From NCBI GenBank assembly GCA_902490405.1, contig CABUDS010000024.1, positions 1 through 34,177 on the forward strand: DNA of 34,177 bases, read 5' to 3'. The first letter of the stretch is position 1. Each line of letters starts with the position of its first letter. Both the position numbers and the translations under genes were made by a program. Source of the stretch: an uncultured Collinsella sp. Its GTDB lineage: Bacteria; Actinomycetota; Coriobacteriia; Coriobacteriales; Coriobacteriaceae. Of the stretch, positions 15,620 to 24,200 are shown one piece after another. The notes below the pieces were generated by a model. It was not told where the DNA came from, ran no database searches, and saw nothing but the letters and a program-made list of their open reading frames with translations.

Positions 15620-16339
15620 ATGTCAACCCTTTCCACGCTGGAGGCAAACAGCCTCAAAGGCGCACTCGAGGCGCTGCTGCTAGTGTCGAGCGACCCGGTG
15701 AGTGCGCCCGCGCTCGCCGGCGCACTGGATATCGCCCCCGGCGAGTGCGCATCGCTGCTCGCCGAGCTCAAGGTTGAGTACGAGGAGGCCAACCGTGGCT
15801 TTCAGCTGCGTGAGGTCGCCGGCGGCTGGCGCCTGTTTACGCACCCCGCCTACCACGACGTGGTCGAGGCCTATGTGCTGAGCTGGGACACGCAAAAGCT
15901 GTCGCAGGCCGCGCTCGAAACACTGGCAGTCATCGCATACCACCAGCCCGTGACGCGCGAGGTGGTCAAGGGCATCCGCGGCGTCAATTCCGACGGCGTC
16001 ATCGCGTCGCTCGTGGACAAAGGTCTGGTGCGCGAGCTCGGCCGCGACCCCCAGCGCGGTCAGGCCATCATCTACGGCACGACCAACGCCTTCTTGGAAA
16101 AGTTCGGTCTGCGCTCCGCCCGCGACCTGCCCGACCTGGAGCAGTTTGCCCCCGACGAGCAGTCGCGTCAGTTTATCCGCGAGCGTCTGAGCGGCCGCAG
16201 CATTCAGTCCACGCTCGAGGAGCAGGCCGAGGACCTGGACGAAGAGCGCGAACTGCTCGATACCGATGTTGAAGATGTTGAGGTGGTCGAGGACTTGGAA
16301 ACCCCTGGTCGTCGACGAGACCTCGGAGGTTATGCATGA
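15620..16339 (+). CDS. scpB: Segregation and condensation protein B
   Basis: A 239-aa protein with two winged-helix domains. The first starts SLKGALEALLLVSSDPVSAP; the segment LSQAALETLAVIAYHQPVTR followed by IRGVNSDGVIASLVDKGLV (about 92-135) is the ScpB hallmark. The C-terminal about 50 residues are very acidic (DLDEERELLDTDVEDVEVVE) and probably disordered. ScpB dimers bind the ScpA linker in the SMC-ScpAB complex. The TGA stop overlaps the start of the pseudouridine synthase gene (ATGA), a conserved neighbourhood in many Gram-positive bacteria. Confidence 0.95.
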   Translation: MSTLSTLEANSLKGALEALLLVSSDPVSAPALAGALDIAPGECASLLAELKVEYEEANRGFQLREVAGGWRLFTHPAYHDVVEAYVLSWDTQKLSQAALETLAVIAYHQPVTREVVKGIRGVNSDGVIASLVDKGLVRELGRDPQRGQAIIYGTTNAFLEKFGLRSARDLPDLEQFAPDEQSRQFIRERLSGRSIQSTLEEQAEDLDEERELLDTDVEDVEVVEDLETPGRRRDLGGYA

Positions 16340-17310
16340 CGAGGACTAACGAAGTAGGGGAGACGCGCGCCGGCGCTGCGGTACCCAACGCGGACACGCA
16401 CGAGTCCGACGCCCAGCCCGTCTATCCGCACACCATGCGCCTGCAGCGCTTTTTGGCGCGCGCGGGCGTGGCGAGCCGCCGCGGGTCGGAAGACCTGATG
16501 ACTGCCGGCCGCGTGACCGTCAACGGCCAGGTCGCGACCGAGCTGGGCACCAAGGTCGATGTCGACCGCGACCATATCGAGGTCGACGGCATGCCCGTCA
16601 AGCTCAACCAGGGCGCCGTGTACTTGATGCTCTACAAGCCGACCGGCTACCTCACCACCATGAGCGACCCGCAGGAGCGTGCTTGCGTGGCCGACCTGGT
16701 CCCCCGCGACCGCTTTCCGGGGCTCTTCCCGGTGGGCCGCCTGGACCGCGACACCACGGGCCTTTTGCTCTTTACTACCGACGGCGACCTGTCGCAGGAT
16801 CTGCTGCACCCCAGCAAGCATGTCTATAAGACCTACCAAGCACTCGTGGACGGCCACCTGACCGATCGCGACTTGGGACCGCTCCGCCGTGGCATCGAGC
16901 TCGACGACGGCCTGTGCCAGCCGGCGATCTGCCGCGTCATCAACGCGCGCGAGGCAGAGGCTGTGGCACCGCAAGGCGTCAAGCCCGGTACCACCGCCGT
17001 GGAGGTCATCATCCGCGAGGGTCGCAAGAACCAGGTCAAGCGCATGCTGAGCAAGATCCACCATCCGGTAATCCGCCTGCATCGCTGCAACTTTGCCGGC
17101 CTTGAGCTCGAGGGCGTGGCCAAGGGCTCGTGGCGCGAGCTCACCGACCGCGAGGTGCAGATCCTCAAGGCCGGCGGCATCCCGCCCAAGCAGGCCGTCG
17201 GCAAGCGCGCCGGCGCGGCGGCGACCAACGCCGCGACCCGCACGCGTCACCACGGCAGCCACGGCTCCGCACCCAAGCGCAATACCTACCGCGAGCGTTA
17301 CACCGGCTAG
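16336..17310 (+). CDS. rluB: 23S rRNA pseudouridine synthase, RluB-type
   Basis: A 324-aa RsuA/RluB-family enzyme. After about 33 non-conserved residues an S4 RNA-binding domain follows (MRLQRFLARAGVASRRGSED, VTVNGQVATELG; about 34-80). The catalytic motif VGRLDRDTTGLLLFTTDGDL (about 133-152) contains the nucleophilic Asp, and REGRKNQVKRML (about 229-240) is the typical RluB/RsuA closing motif. It converts uridine to pseudouridine in 23S rRNA, probably near helix 93. The Lys/Arg/Gly/Ala-rich tail (RAGAAATNAATRTRHH) likely aids RNA binding. Start ATG 16336 is coupled to the scpB stop; ATG 16435 at the S4 domain is an alternative. Confidence 0.9.
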   Translation: MTRTNEVGETRAGAAVPNADTHESDAQPVYPHTMRLQRFLARAGVASRRGSEDLMTAGRVTVNGQVATELGTKVDVDRDHIEVDGMPVKLNQGAVYLMLYKPTGYLTTMSDPQERACVADLVPRDRFPGLFPVGRLDRDTTGLLLFTTDGDLSQDLLHPSKHVYKTYQALVDGHLTDRDLGPLRRGIELDDGLCQPAICRVINAREAEAVAPQGVKPGTTAVEVIIREGRKNQVKRMLSKIHHPVIRLHRCNFAGLELEGVAKGSWRELTDREVQILKAGGIPPKQAVGKRAGAAATNAATRTRHHGSHGSAPKRNTYRERYTG

Positions 17311-17378
17311 GCAGACCGCCAACCAATACAGCGCCCGCGAACCATACCAGCACGTCAACCATCGAAAGGAAGCACTGC

Positions 17379-18065
17379 ATGATCGTCGCCATCGACGGCC
17401 CCGCCGGTTCCGGCAAATCCACCATCGCCAAGGAGATCGCCCGCCAGCTGGGCTTTAACAAGCTCGACACGGGCGCCATGTATCGCGCCGTCACCTTCGC
17501 CGCGCTCGACCGCGGCATCGATCTGGACGACGAGACGGCCATCGACGCCCTCGCCGAGCAGATCGAGATTCGCTTTACCAACGGCACCGGCGAGGACACG
17601 CGCCTGACCATTGACGGCCAGGACGCTTCGGCCGCCATCCGTACCCCGCAGGTCGACGCCAACGTATCCAAGGTCTCGGCCTACCCGGGCGTGCGCGCCG
17701 CCATGCTCATTCACCAGCGCCGCGCCGCCGAGGACCGCGATATCGTGGCCGAGGGTCGCGACATCGGAACCGTCGTGTTCCCTAACGCACAGGTCAAGGT
17801 CTTCCTGACCGCCGACCCGCGCGAGCGCGCCCGCCGCCGCGTGCTGCAGCGTCACCAAAACGACGCCCAGCCGCTCACGCCCGCGCAACTCGAGGCCGAA
17901 GTCGACGAGACCCTCGACGCCCTCAAGCAGCGCGACAAGCTTGACAGCAGCCGCGAGGTCGCCCCGCTCGTGCCCGCCGAGGACGCCGTGCACGTCGACT
18001 CCACCGCCCATACCATCGACGAGGTCGTCCGCATTATCGAGGACCTCATCAACCAAAGGAGGTAG
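17379..18065 (+). CDS. cmk: Cytidylate kinase
   Basis: A 228-aa NMP kinase that phosphorylates CMP and dCMP. ATG 17379 has AAAGGA 8 nt ahead. The P-loop GPAGSGKST is at residues 7-15, the substrate segment KLDTGAMYRAVTFAAL at about 30-45, and the Cmk signature AEGRDIGTVVFPNAQVKVFL at about 126-145, followed by the arginine-rich lid (RERARRRVLQRH). Length and motif order fit type I Cmk. The gene lies 68 nt after the rluB-like gene and 3 nt before the plsC-like gene, whose ribosome site AAAGGAGG overlaps the cmk end. The order rluB-cmk-plsC-ispH-der is common in Gram-positive bacteria. Confidence 0.95.
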   Translation: MIVAIDGPAGSGKSTIAKEIARQLGFNKLDTGAMYRAVTFAALDRGIDLDDETAIDALAEQIEIRFTNGTGEDTRLTIDGQDASAAIRTPQVDANVSKVSAYPGVRAAMLIHQRRAAEDRDIVAEGRDIGTVVFPNAQVKVFLTADPRERARRRVLQRHQNDAQPLTPAQLEAEVDETLDALKQRDKLDSSREVAPLVPAEDAVHVDSTAHTIDEVVRIIEDLINQRR

Positions 18066-18068
18066 CCC

Positions 18069-18797
18069 ATGCGCCTGTTTAAGCAGACGCCCGAGGATTA
18101 TTACAACGCCCCCTACGCAGAGTTCCCAGCGCTCATTCGCGGCACCGTCGTCGTAGTCATGGCCATCCTTTGGGCCTTCTCCAAGCTCATGTGGCGTTGG
18201 AAGGTCGAAGATGCCGATCTGCTGTTTGAGCGCCAGGACGGCCGCGGCAGTGTGGTCATCTGCAACCACACCTCGATGGCTGAGCTCTTGGCCGTGGAGA
18301 CGGCGCTGTTCTTTGGCGGCCGCCGCATTCGCCCCATCTTTAAGTCCGAGTTCGCCAAGAGCAAGGTCGTACGCTGGGCCTTTAGCCGCGTGGGCGGCAT
18401 TCCCGTGGAGCGCGGCACCGCCGACATGAAGTGCCTGCGCGCCGCCCAGCATGCGCTGCAGCGCGGCGAGGACGTCCTGATTTTTCCCGAGGGCACGCGC
18501 ATCCGCTCGCGCGAGATCAAGCCCGAGGTCCACGGCGGTTTTGCGCTCATCGCTCAGATGGGCAAGGCGCCCGTCAACCCGCTCGCCATCTGCGGCTGGT
18601 CCGATATCACGCCCGCGGGCAAAAAGCTCATGCGTCCCAAGAAGTGCTGGATTCGTGCCGGCAAGGCCGTCTCGCTTTCCGATGCACCGGCCGGGCTTAA
18701 GCGCACGGAGCGCCTGGCCTGGTTTGAATCCGAGGCCATGGGCCGTGTCTATAAGATGCGCGACGAGCTGTGCGCCGAGCATCCGGGCAGGTTCTAG
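18069..18797 (+). CDS. plsC: 1-acyl-sn-glycerol-3-phosphate acyltransferase family
   Basis: A 242-aa LPLAT-family membrane-associated enzyme, expected to acylate lysophosphatidic acid to phosphatidic acid. A hydrophobic segment (GTVVVVMAILWAFSKLM, about 25-41) anchors it. The usual catalytic H-X4-D motif is seen as NHTSMAE: H67 with Glu at 72 rather than Asp. The second motif is FPEGTRIRS (about 139-147), and GGIPVERGTADM (about 112-123) contributes substrate-binding residues. AAAGGAGGT precedes ATG. It stands between cmk and ispH. The Asp-to-Glu change could alter activity or mark another LPLAT subfamily, so the exact substrate is less sure than the fold. Confidence 0.85.
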   Translation: MRLFKQTPEDYYNAPYAEFPALIRGTVVVVMAILWAFSKLMWRWKVEDADLLFERQDGRGSVVICNHTSMAELLAVETALFFGGRRIRPIFKSEFAKSKVVRWAFSRVGGIPVERGTADMKCLRAAQHALQRGEDVLIFPEGTRIRSREIKPEVHGGFALIAQMGKAPVNPLAICGWSDITPAGKKLMRPKKCWIRAGKAVSLSDAPAGLKRTERLAWFESEAMGRVYKMRDELCAEHPGRF

Positions 18798-18799
18798 CC

Positions 18800-19699
18800 A
18801 TGAGCGAGAACGTGACGAACACTGCCGTGACCGCGTCCGACCAGGCAACCGCGCCTACCATCGAGATCGCCGCCCACGCCGGCACTTGCTACGGCGTACA
18901 GCGTGCGCTCGATATGGCGCTGGCCGCTGCGCCGCAGGCAGGGGAGTGCAATCAGGTCCATACCTTGGGTCCGCTCATCCATAACCCTATCGTGGTGCGC
19001 GAGCTCGCCGAGGCAGGCGTCGGCCTGGCTGAGACCCTAGACGATGCCGCATCGGGCACCGTGATCATCCGCGCTCACGGCGTGGTGCCGCAGGTGATCG
19101 ATGCCGCTCGCGAGCGTGACCTTACTGTGGTCGACGCCACCTGCCCGTACGTGAAGAAGGTCCATGTGGCGGCCGAGCGCTTGGTACGCGAGGGCTACCA
19201 CGTGGTAGTCGTGGGCGAGCCGGGCCATCCCGAGGTTGAGGGCATCCTGGGCCATGCTGGTGACGACGCTCAAGTCGTGAGTTGTGCCGCCGATGCGGAC
19301 GCACTGCCGCTCAAGGGCAAGGTAGGCCTGGTTGTGCAGACCACCCAGACCGCGCAGAACCTGGCCGAGGTTGTTGCCTCCATCACCCCGCGCGTGCAGG
19401 AGCTGCGTGTGATCAACACGATCTGCGCCGCCACGAGCGAGCGCCAGCAGGCAGCCGCAACCCTCGCCAACCGCTGTGATTGTATGGTCGTCGTGGGCGG
19501 TAAAAATTCGGGCAACACACGCCGCCTGGCGCAAATTTGTGCCGATGCCTGCGAGCGCACGCATCACATTGAGGAAGCTTCCGAGCTCAATGCCGCATGG
19601 TTTGCCGACGCTCACCACATCGGCATCACCGCCGGAGCCTCCACCCCGCAAGAACACATCGAACGCGCCGTTGCGCGCATCAAGGAGCTTTGCCGCTAA
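18800..19699 (+). CDS. ispH: 4-hydroxy-3-methylbut-2-enyl diphosphate reductase
   Basis: A 299-aa iron-sulfur enzyme that makes IPP and DMAPP in the last step of the MEP isoprenoid pathway. The three cluster-binding cysteines are present: HAGTCYGVQRAL (C30), VDATCPYVKKV (about C115) and NTICAATSERQ (about C209). The catalytic Glu motif GHPEVEGILGH (about 142-152) and GGKNSGNTRRLAQIC (about 233-247) are also in place. ATG 18800 follows the plsC-like stop by 2 nt; about 20 residues before the conserved core are not conserved. The next gene begins 2 nt after the stop. Confidence 0.95.
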   Translation: MSENVTNTAVTASDQATAPTIEIAAHAGTCYGVQRALDMALAAAPQAGECNQVHTLGPLIHNPIVVRELAEAGVGLAETLDDAASGTVIIRAHGVVPQVIDAARERDLTVVDATCPYVKKVHVAAERLVREGYHVVVVGEPGHPEVEGILGHAGDDAQVVSCAADADALPLKGKVGLVVQTTQTAQNLAEVVASITPRVQELRVINTICAATSERQQAAATLANRCDCMVVVGGKNSGNTRRLAQICADACERTHHIEEASELNAAWFADAHHIGITAGASTPQEHIERAVARIKELCR

Positions 19700-19701
19700 T
19701 C

Positions 19702-21144
19702 ATGGACCAGACCGTACCCGCATACGCCGCCGAGGTGGCCGATTACGGGCGCAGCCGCGACCCCGAGCCGGGTGAGGGCGCGCTCGTAAAGAACGTGCGT
19801 CCCGAGTCGCCCGCGTGGGATGTGGGTATCGAGCCGGGCATGCGCGTGCTCACGGTCAACGGTGAGGCGCTCACCGACATGATTGTGTGGCTCTGGGAGG
19901 CCGACGATGATACCGTCGAGCTGGAGGTATTCGACCCGCGCGACGGCACTGTCACCCCCGTCGAGCTCGACCGCTTTCCCGGCGAGGACTGGGGCTTGGA
20001 GTTCGATGGCCCCATCTTCGACGGCATGCGTACCTGCGTCAACGCCTGCGTATTCTGCTTTATGACGATGCTGCCCAAGGGCGGCCGCTCCACGCTCTAC
20101 ATTCGCGACGACGACTATCGCCTGAGCTTTTTACAGGGCAACTTTGTCACGCTCACGAACCTCTCCGACGAAGATGTTCAAAACGTCATCGAACGCAATA
20201 TGAGCCCCATGAACGTGTCGGTCCATGCCGTGAGTCCCGATGTCCGCCGCCGCATGATGGGCCGCAACGCCCAGCGCGGCATGGACGTGCTCGAGACCAT
20301 CATGGCCGCCGGCATCGAGATTCACGCGCAGATTGTGTTGTGCCCCGGCATGAACGACGGCGAGGAGCTAGAAAAGACTCTGCGCTTTTGCGAGGAGCAC
20401 GAGCAAATCACAAGTCTGGGCATTGTGCCGCTCGGTTTTACCAAGCATCAGAACCGTTTTAGCTGGTCCTACAGCGACAAGCCCGAGCTAGCGCGTGAGA
20501 CCATTGCCATGATCCGTCCCTTCCAGGATCGCGCCTATGAGCGCTTTGGCCGCCACACCTTCCAGATGAGCGACGAGTTCTATCTGGACGCCGGCATCGA
20601 GCCGCCCGAGGCGGACTTTTACGACGGTTACCCGCAGTACTACGACGGCATCGGCATGATCCGCTCGTATCTAGACGAGACCGACGACGTGCTTGCCGCC
20701 GATACCGAGCGTCTGGCCCGCGTCCGCGAGGCCATCGCCGCCCGCAGCCAGCACCTGCTGTGCCTCTCGGGCGCCAGCGCACGCGACACGGTGGCCCGCT
20801 TTGTGGAGTCGCCCCAGGGACTCGCCGGCACTGTCACGGCCATCAAGAACCGCTACTTTGGCGGCAACGTGGACGTGACCGGCCTCATCGTCGCGTGTGA
20901 CATCTTGGAGCAGCTGCCCCAAGATCTGTCGGGGGTTATGCTCTTTGTGCCTAAGCTCATGTTCAACGCTGACGGCATGACGCTTGACGAGTATCATCGT
21001 GACGATTTACTCGCAAGCCTTACCAGTCGCGGCGCCGAGGTTCATGTGGTGTCGACCATGCCGCATGAGCTGCTCGATACCCTGGAGCACATCCTTGGCA
21101 TTGTGCCTGCCGACTCTACTAATTCCGCTGACCCTACCCATTAA
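19702..21144 (+). CDS. DUF512 radical SAM protein with PDZ-like N-terminus
   Basis: A 480-aa protein. The N-terminus has a PDZ-like segment (GALVKNVRPESPAWDVGIEP then GMRVLTVNGEALTD, about 26-60). The motif TCVNACVFCFM gives C112-x3-C116-x2-C119, the radical SAM 4Fe-4S binding site. It continues with YRLSFLQGNFVTLTNL and a C-terminal DUF512 domain with SDEFYLDAGIEPP and ITGL-type strands. The family is conserved in Clostridia and Actinobacteria and almost always sits directly before der (engA), as here; a role in ribosome or RNA modification has been suspected from this but is not established to my knowledge. Starts 2 nt after ispH; AAAGGAG of der begins right at its end. Confidence 0.92.
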   Translation: MDQTVPAYAAEVADYGRSRDPEPGEGALVKNVRPESPAWDVGIEPGMRVLTVNGEALTDMIVWLWEADDDTVELEVFDPRDGTVTPVELDRFPGEDWGLEFDGPIFDGMRTCVNACVFCFMTMLPKGGRSTLYIRDDDYRLSFLQGNFVTLTNLSDEDVQNVIERNMSPMNVSVHAVSPDVRRRMMGRNAQRGMDVLETIMAAGIEIHAQIVLCPGMNDGEELEKTLRFCEEHEQITSLGIVPLGFTKHQNRFSWSYSDKPELARETIAMIRPFQDRAYERFGRHTFQMSDEFYLDAGIEPPEADFYDGYPQYYDGIGMIRSYLDETDDVLAADTERLARVREAIAARSQHLLCLSGASARDTVARFVESPQGLAGTVTAIKNRYFGGNVDVTGLIVACDILEQLPQDLSGVMLFVPKLMFNADGMTLDEYHRDDLLASLTSRGAEVHVVSTMPHELLDTLEHILGIVPADSTNSADPTH

Positions 21145-21154
21145 AGGAGAGCAG

Positions 21155-22489
21155 ATGAAACCTATCGTCGCCGTCGTCGGACGCCCCAACGTGGGCAAGT
21201 CCACGCTCGTTAACCGCCTGGCCCAGACCTCGGACGCCATCGTCCACGAGTCTCGCGGCGTCACGCGCGATCGCTCATATCACACGGCCGATTGGAACGG
21301 CCGCGAGTTCACCATCGTCGACACGGGCGGTATCGAGCCGCTCAAGAGCGACGACGTCTTTGCCACGTCCATCCGCGACCAGGCGCTCGCCGCCGCCGAG
21401 GAAGCCGCCGTCATCCTGTTTGTGGTCGATGGCCGCACCGGCGTCACCGAGGAGGACGAGTCGGTCGCTCGCATGCTCAAGCGCTGCGACAAGCCGGTCT
21501 TTCTGCTGGTGAACAAGCTCGACAACCCCGATCGCGAGAACGACAGCATCTGGGAGTTCTATTCGCTCGGCATCGGTGAGCCCACGCCGCTCTCGGCCCT
21601 GCATGGTCATGGCACGGGCGACCTGCTCGACGATATCGTGGCCCTGCTTCCGGAGGAAGAGGACGAGGTCGCCGACGAGTTCCCCGATGCGCTGAACGTG
21701 GCCATCATCGGCCGCCCCAACGCCGGCAAGTCCTCGCTGTTCAACCGCATCCTAGGCGCCGACCGCTCTATCGTGTCCAACATTGCCGGCACGACGCGCG
21801 ACGCCATCGACACCGTCGTGGAGCGCAACGGCAAGCACTACCGCATGGTCGACACCGCGGGCATCCGCAAGAAGAGCACCGTGTACGAGAATATCGAGTA
21901 CTACTCGATGGTCCGCGGCCTGCGCGCCATCGACCGCGCCGACGTGGCGCTGCTCGTCGTCGACGCCTCCGTGGGCGTTACCGAACAGGACCAGAAGGTC
22001 ATGGGTCTTGCCATCGAGCGCGGCTGTGCCATCGTTGTGCTGCTCAACAAGTGGGACCTGCTCGACGACGACCGCAAGCGCGAGGCCTGCATGGAGACCA
22101 TCGACCGCCGTCTGGGCGTCATGGCTCCCTGGGCCCAGTACCTGCGCATCTCTGCCCTCACTGGCCGCAGCGTCGAGAAGATCTGGGCGATGGTCGACGC
22201 AGCCGAGAAGACGCGTTCGCAAAAGATCAGCACCTCGCGCCTCAACACGTTCCTCACCGACCTACGTGAGTTCGGCCACACCGTGGTGGACGGCAAGCGC
22301 CGCCTGCGCATGCACTACGTGACTCAGACGGGCGTCAATCCGCCGACGTTCACGTTCTTCGTCAACCACAGCGATCTGGTCAACGACACCTACCAGCGCT
22401 ACGTGGAGAACCGCATGCGCTCGACCTTCGATTTTGCCGGCACGCCCATTCGACTCTTCTTTAGGAAGAAGGAACAAAAGGATGCATAA
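21155..22489 (+). CDS. der: Ribosome biogenesis GTPase Der
   Basis: A 444-aa protein with two tandem GTPase domains and a KH-like C-terminal domain, the unique Der/EngA layout. ATG 21155 follows AAAGGAGAGC. Domain 1: GRPNVGKST (about 9-17), DTGG (about 57), NKLD (about 119). Domain 2: GRPNAGKSS (about 185), DTAG (about 232), NKWD (about 299). The KH-like part carries GVNPPTFTFFVNHSD (about 391-405) and the family ending IRLFFRKKE. Der is essential for 50S subunit maturation. Its last 8 nt overlap the start of plsY. Confidence 0.96.
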   Translation: MKPIVAVVGRPNVGKSTLVNRLAQTSDAIVHESRGVTRDRSYHTADWNGREFTIVDTGGIEPLKSDDVFATSIRDQALAAAEEAAVILFVVDGRTGVTEEDESVARMLKRCDKPVFLLVNKLDNPDRENDSIWEFYSLGIGEPTPLSALHGHGTGDLLDDIVALLPEEEDEVADEFPDALNVAIIGRPNAGKSSLFNRILGADRSIVSNIAGTTRDAIDTVVERNGKHYRMVDTAGIRKKSTVYENIEYYSMVRGLRAIDRADVALLVVDASVGVTEQDQKVMGLAIERGCAIVVLLNKWDLLDDDRKREACMETIDRRLGVMAPWAQYLRISALTGRSVEKIWAMVDAAEKTRSQKISTSRLNTFLTDLREFGHTVVDGKRRLRMHYVTQTGVNPPTFTFFVNHSDLVNDTYQRYVENRMRSTFDFAGTPIRLFFRKKEQKDA

Positions 22490-23165
22490 TCCGATTCTGC
22501 TGACCGCCATCTGCGCCGTGGTCTCGTTCTTTATCGGAGCGATTCCGTTTGGCCTGATCCTGGGCCGCGTGTTCAACCACACCGACATTCGCAAGGCGGG
22601 TTCCGGCAACATCGGCACAACCAATGCGCTGCGCGTGGCCGGCCCTAAGGTGGCCGCGCTCACGTTGTTGCTCGACTGCCTTAAGGGCGCCATCTGCGTC
22701 CTTATCGCGCGTCCGCTCATTGCCGACTTGGGCTATGGCTTCCCCGTAAGCATCATGGCGCCCGGAGCCCCCGGCGATTGGATGCTCGGCGTCATTTGCC
22801 TGGCAGCGGTGTGGGGCCATATCTTCTCCCCCTACCTTAACTTCCACGGCGGCAAGGGTATCGCGGTTGGCCTGGGCGTCATCCTCGCCTGGTACTGGCC
22901 TATTGGCCTGTCGCTGCTCGGCATGTTTATCGTGGCCGTCGCCATCACCAAGTATGTGTCGGTGGGCTCGCTTGCCGCTGCCATCGGTCTTCCCATCGCT
23001 GCTTGCGCGGTCTTTCCGTACAGCAGCCTGGGACTTAAGTTTTGCATGGCGATAATCGGCATCACCGTTGTGTGGGCCCATCGCGCGAATATCCAAAAGC
23101 TCATGGCCGGTAAGGAGTCCAAGCTCTCGTTTACCAAGCGCGTCACCGAGCCCGACGATAAGTAG
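22482..23165 (+). CDS. plsY: Acyl-phosphate glycerol-3-phosphate acyltransferase
   Basis: A 227-aa polytopic membrane enzyme that transfers acyl from acyl-phosphate to G3P, the first step of phosphatidic acid synthesis. Conserved motifs: SGNIGTTNALRVAGP (about 37-51), HGGKGIAVGLGV (about 122-133) and a third loop near ITVVWAHRANIQKL (about 192-205), all in short loops between about seven hydrophobic helices. ATG 22482 overlaps the der stop and follows AAAAGG. gpsA, which makes its substrate G3P, starts 9 nt downstream, so the pair forms a lipid-synthesis unit together with the plsC-like gene. Confidence 0.95.
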   Translation: MHNPILLTAICAVVSFFIGAIPFGLILGRVFNHTDIRKAGSGNIGTTNALRVAGPKVAALTLLLDCLKGAICVLIARPLIADLGYGFPVSIMAPGAPGDWMLGVICLAAVWGHIFSPYLNFHGGKGIAVGLGVILAWYWPIGLSLLGMFIVAVAITKYVSVGSLAAAIGLPIAACAVFPYSSLGLKFCMAIIGITVVWAHRANIQKLMAGKESKLSFTKRVTEPDDK

Positions 23166-23174
23166 GAGAGAATC

Positions 23175-24182
23175 ATGAATGTTGCGCTGATTGGCTCCGG
23201 CTCCTGGGGAACCGCCGTCGCCGGCCTTGCCGCCGCGCGAGCCGAGCGCGTGACCATGTGGGCCCACAGCGAGCAGACGGCCGCCGGCATCAATGGCGAG
23301 CACTGCAACCCCCGGTATCTGGTGGACTACGAGCTGCCCGGCAACGTCGTCGCCACGACGGACCTGGCGCAAGCGCTCGACGCCGCCGACGCCATCATCT
23401 TTGCCGTGCCCTCCACACACCTGCGCAGCGTATGTCATCAGGCAGCGCCTTTCATCGCCGCCAACACCCCGGTGCTCTGCCTTACCAAGGGCATTGAGCC
23501 CGAGTCTGGCCTGCTCATGAGCGAGGTCATTGCCAGCGAGATCGGCAACGAGCGGCGTGTGGCGGCCCTCTCGGGCCCCAACCATGCCGAGGAGATTTGC
23601 CGCGGCGGGCTCTCTGCCGCCGTCATCGCCAGCGAGGACCAGCAGGTGGGGGAGACCTTTAAGGAGCTGCTGCTGTCCACGGCCTTCCGCATCTACCTGT
23701 CGCAGGATATGACCGGTGTCGAGGTTTGCGGCGCTATGAAAAACGTCATCGCCATCGTGTGCGGCATTTCCGCCGGTTCTGGTGCGGGCGACAACACGCT
23801 CGCCCTCATCATGACGCGCGGCCTGGCCGAGATCAGCCGTCTGGTGCACGCCCGCGGCGGCCAGGCCATGACCTGCATGGGACTTGCCGGCATGGGCGAC
23901 CTCATTGCCACCTGTACCTCGGAGCATTCGCGCAACCGCACCTTTGGCTACGAGTTTGCCCACGGCGTGTCGCTCGACGAGTACCAGACGCGTACGCATA
24001 TGGTGGTCGAGGGCGCCGTCGCAGCCCGCAGCGTGAGCGAACTCGCCCGTTCACTGGGCGTAGACATTCCGCTCACCTTTGCCGTGGAGCAAACGCTCTA
24101 CAACGGTGTTACTTTGGATAGGGCGCTCGAGATTCTCACCGACCGCGTCCCTTCTCAAGAGTTCTACGGACTCACCGACTAG
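23175..24182 (+). CDS. gpsA: Glycerol-3-phosphate dehydrogenase [NAD(P)+]
   Basis: A 335-aa cytosolic enzyme reducing dihydroxyacetone phosphate to sn-G3P. The Rossmann motif IGSGSWGTAVAGLAA (about 6-20), PSTHLRSV (about 79-86), CLTKGIE (about 104-110), LSGPNHAEE (about 132-140) and GAMKNVIAIVCGISAGSGAGDN (about 186-207, with the catalytic Lys) are all in order, as is GLAGMGDLIATCTSEHSRNR (about 236-255). It is well preceded by AGGAGAG. It supplies G3P to the preceding plsY. Confidence 0.95.
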   Translation: MNVALIGSGSWGTAVAGLAAARAERVTMWAHSEQTAAGINGEHCNPRYLVDYELPGNVVATTDLAQALDAADAIIFAVPSTHLRSVCHQAAPFIAANTPVLCLTKGIEPESGLLMSEVIASEIGNERRVAALSGPNHAEEICRGGLSAAVIASEDQQVGETFKELLLSTAFRIYLSQDMTGVEVCGAMKNVIAIVCGISAGSGAGDNTLALIMTRGLAEISRLVHARGGQAMTCMGLAGMGDLIATCTSEHSRNRTFGYEFAHGVSLDEYQTRTHMVVEGAVAARSVSELARSLGVDIPLTFAVEQTLYNGVTLDRALEILTDRVPSQEFYGLTD

Positions 24183-24200
24183 CGCAGAAAGGCTACTACC

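Noticed and set aside
17355..18848. Long minus-strand open frame (about 497 codons) opposite cmk and plsC
   Set aside because: It lies wholly over well-supported genes, is very rich in Leu, Ala, Gly, Val, Asp and His as antisense frames of GC-rich genes are, and shows no domain.
22461..23999. Long minus-strand open frame (about 512 codons) opposite plsY and gpsA
   Set aside because: Antisense shadow of two clear genes; no ribosome site and no family motif.
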